Shown here one piece after another: positions 62,259 through 64,000 of a DNA stretch of 64,000 nt. Source of the DNA: Rhizobium etli CFN 42 (GTDB lineage Bacteria > Pseudomonadota > Alphaproteobacteria > Rhizobiales > Rhizobiaceae). Numbering within the stretch: the first letter of the stretch is position 1; each line of letters starts with the position of its first letter. The position numbers and the translations under genes were made by a program. The stretch spans positions 62,001 through 126,000 of the forward strand of contig NC_007762.1 of the NCBI RefSeq assembly GCF_000092045.1, in the 5' to 3' direction. The notes below the pieces were generated by a model that ran no database searches, had not been told where the DNA came from, and worked only from the letters and a program-made list of their open reading frames with translations.

Positions 62259-62499
62259 ATTAACGACGCATCGATCAAAAGTTGGGATGTGACGGCTTGA
62301 CCAGAGTTGGCCGGATGCTGGCTTGGCGACTAAGACGCATGTGAAACTCCCCGCGCCACTATTTCTCAAAGCAGAGGCATTTCTGTGGAGGATGTGGTTA
62401 TATACCACAATGCTTGGGATGAGCGTCAACGCATGCGCGTTACAGTTGTAATGTAGCTGCTGCGGTCCGTTCACGCGTCGAGCTAGCACCTCTTCAACC
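62259..62499. other. Spacer upstream of the effector-like gene
   Basis: No gene is seen; an IS5 remnant begins at about 62500. Confidence 0.5.
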
Positions 62500-63146
62500 A
62501 CAGGAGATTGACTTCCTCTCGGTTTCAACAATATCCGCACCTTGCCAAGCGTCGTGTCAGGAGCCGAATGTGGGCGATAGTGATCCAGGCCTCGGCTGAT
62601 GCGACGGACTTTTCCCAATCCTTCGCCAATCGTCGGCATCTGCCAAGCCATGCGAAGGTGCGCTCCACGACCCAGCGACGCGGCAGAACCTCGAGGCCCC
62701 TTGGCCTTATCGGTCCGCTTGACGATCTTGAGCGTGAACGCAGCGATCTTTTGCAGTGCGCCCTTCAGCTTCGGTCCGGCATAAACACCATCGGCGAAGA
62801 TATGCCTCAGCCACGGCCAGCGCCTGATGGTTTTGAGGACGGCAGGCGCGCCGTCGCGATCCTGAATATCGGCGCTGTGAACCATGAGGCCGACCATCAG
62901 TCCGAGCGTGTCGACGACGATATGACGCTTGCGTCCCTTGATCTTCTTGCCCGCGTCATAGCCCGAAATTCCCCCACGTTCCGTGATTTTCACGCTTTGA
63001 CTGTCGATCACGCCCGCAGACGGCGAGGCCTCCCGACATTCCAAGTCACGCGCCTCCATCACAAGATGATGGTTGATCCGGCCCCATAACCCTGTCGCTC
63101 GCCATTGTAGAAATAGGACTGCAGGCGGAACATCCCTGGGCATCAT
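62500..63146 (-). pseudogene. IS5-family transposase, truncated and frameshifted
   Basis: A diverged relative of the 40550 enzyme: VIDSQSVKITERGGISGYDA (Asp), [20 protein letters not shown] (Asp), then a frameshift near 62690 before [19 protein letters not shown] sequence. The N-terminus is lost at 63146, where IS256 sequence begins. Confidence 0.75.
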
Positions 63147-63280
63147 GGATCGCTAGACCTTGCCCATTCCTTTTCCCAAAGATCGAAGAGGCTGGCGACG
63201 ATGGCCATAGACTTCTTCTGACGCAGCGTGGAGCGGCTGTCGGCATCCCGACCGCGGGCCTCAGCCCCCGGATTCATTTC

Positions 63281-63727
63281 ATGAGGAACGTGCTCGCGCA
63301 TGCTGGAAAGAGCGGTAGGCGGGTGGTCTCCGCTTTCATTGCAACGGCCTTTGCCCAGGAGACGCCGGAGGCAGCAAGCGCTCAATGGCGCAGCGTCGCC
63401 GATCAGATCAGACCAAAAGTGCCGGAGCTCGCCACCATCATGGACGATGCGGAAGAGGACGTGCTTGCCTACATGACTTTTCCGAAAGAGCATCGGGCAA
63501 AGTTGCATTCGACGAATCCAATCGAGCGTCTCAACGGCGAAATCAAGCGACGTACCGAGGTCGTCGGTATCTTTCCGAACGATGATGCTATCGTCCGTCT
63601 CGTCGGCGCATTGCTGCTCGAACAGAATGATGAATGGGCCGTCCAACGCGCCAGATACATGACCCTTGAGACCATGGCGCAAATGAGCGATGATCCGCAA
63701 ATCAGTCTGCCCGCTGTGGCTCGCTGA
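63281..63727 (+). pseudogene. IS256-family transposase, C-terminal fragment
   Basis: MRNVLAHAGKSGRRVVSAFI to STNPIERLNGEIKRRTEVVG, nearly identical to the matching part of 41422-42373. The IS right end (CCACTTCCATGGACACGATC) follows at about 63778-63797. N-terminal half absent. Confidence 0.8.
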
Positions 63728-63799
63728 TATCCCTCCGACCCAATGTCGGAAAGCACGGCCATCAGCCGCGACCTACACCACTTCCATGGACACGATCCC

Positions 63800-64000
63800 A
63801 CGGGCGTTTTAGACTGGATCGAGCTGGGAGGTTTGCTATTAGAAGATATGAAAAGTCGTCATCAAACCGCCCGAGCTTGGGTTCGGCGCGGCTTTTACCT
63901 TTTCTGGTCCTTGAAGTTCTCCATCGCAAATGCTGGAACTGTTGCACGGATTCGAATTGCCCCGGCTTAATTTGCTCAACGATAACCAAATGAGCGTTTT
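63800..64000. other. Window end, nothing recognised
   Basis: About 200 bases after the IS256 end without a supported feature. Confidence 0.5.

Overview
The window looks like part of a Ti/Ri-type virulence plasmid of the Rhizobiaceae (Agrobacterium/Rhizobium group). It carries virE1-E2-E3, a virD1-D2-D3-D4 operon, VirF-like F-box effectors, five T-DNA border repeats, an octopine-synthase-type opine dehydrogenase, and many rhizobial insertion sequences (IS3, IS4, IS5, IS21, IS66, IS110, IS256, IS481, IS630, and an RmInt1-like group II intron). virA, virB, virC, virG and virD5 are not in the window.

Layout. 1-1.9 kb: IS256, group II intron and IS630 debris. 1.9-6.2 kb: virE operon (VirE1 chaperone, VirE2 ssDNA-binding protein, VirE3 effector). 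6.3-9.2 kb: mosaic of IS256, IS3, recombinase, IS21 and IS481 remnants. 9.5-15.3 kb: virD operon behind a good vir box; virD1, virD2 and virD4 are intact, virD3 carries two frameshifts. 15.4-20.7 kb: IS630, IS4, IS21 and IS3. 20.78-23.38 kb: first T-DNA region between border repeats, with one small gene (ORF A) and decayed DNA. 23.4-32.4 kb: IS66/IS21/IS5 pile-up with nested insertions. 32.41-40.44 kb: second T-DNA region, divided by an internal border at 34.12 kb. The left part holds a paralogue of ORF A (ORF B). The right part holds a trehalose-6-phosphate synthase gene, an opine synthase gene with an ocs-like enhancer palindrome and plant-type TATA box, a decayed gene and an IS3 element. 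40.5-43.4 kb: IS5/IS256. 43.6-44.55 kb: a divergent F-box effector. 44.8-50.4 kb: one IS66 element inserted in another. 50.9-52.8 kb: a kup potassium transporter. 53-57 kb: decayed effector copies, a truncated virF with a very good vir box, and a complete virF. 57-59.5 kb: plasmid backbone genes (ArdC-like fragment, DUF736 protein, small conserved ORFs). 60.5-62.2 kb: an unrecognised 559-residue protein ending in a VirE3/VirF-like arginine-rich type IV secretion tail. 62.5-64 kb: IS5 and IS256 debris.

How it fits together. By family knowledge, VirD1/VirD2 nick the border repeats, VirD4 recruits VirD2-T-strand and the effectors VirE2, VirE3 and VirF to the VirB channel (encoded elsewhere), and the plant then expresses the T-DNA. 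What stands out is the cargo. The two bordered regions contain no recognisable iaaM, iaaH, ipt, 6b or rol gene but do contain a T6P synthase, an enzyme able to alter plant sugar signalling, next to an opine synthase; both lack Shine-Dalgarno sequences and have TATA boxes. Both T-DNA regions are bracketed by inverted copies of the same IS (IS21 around the first, IS5 and IS66 around the second). Several frameshifts lie in homopolymer runs, so some pseudogene calls depend on base accuracy.
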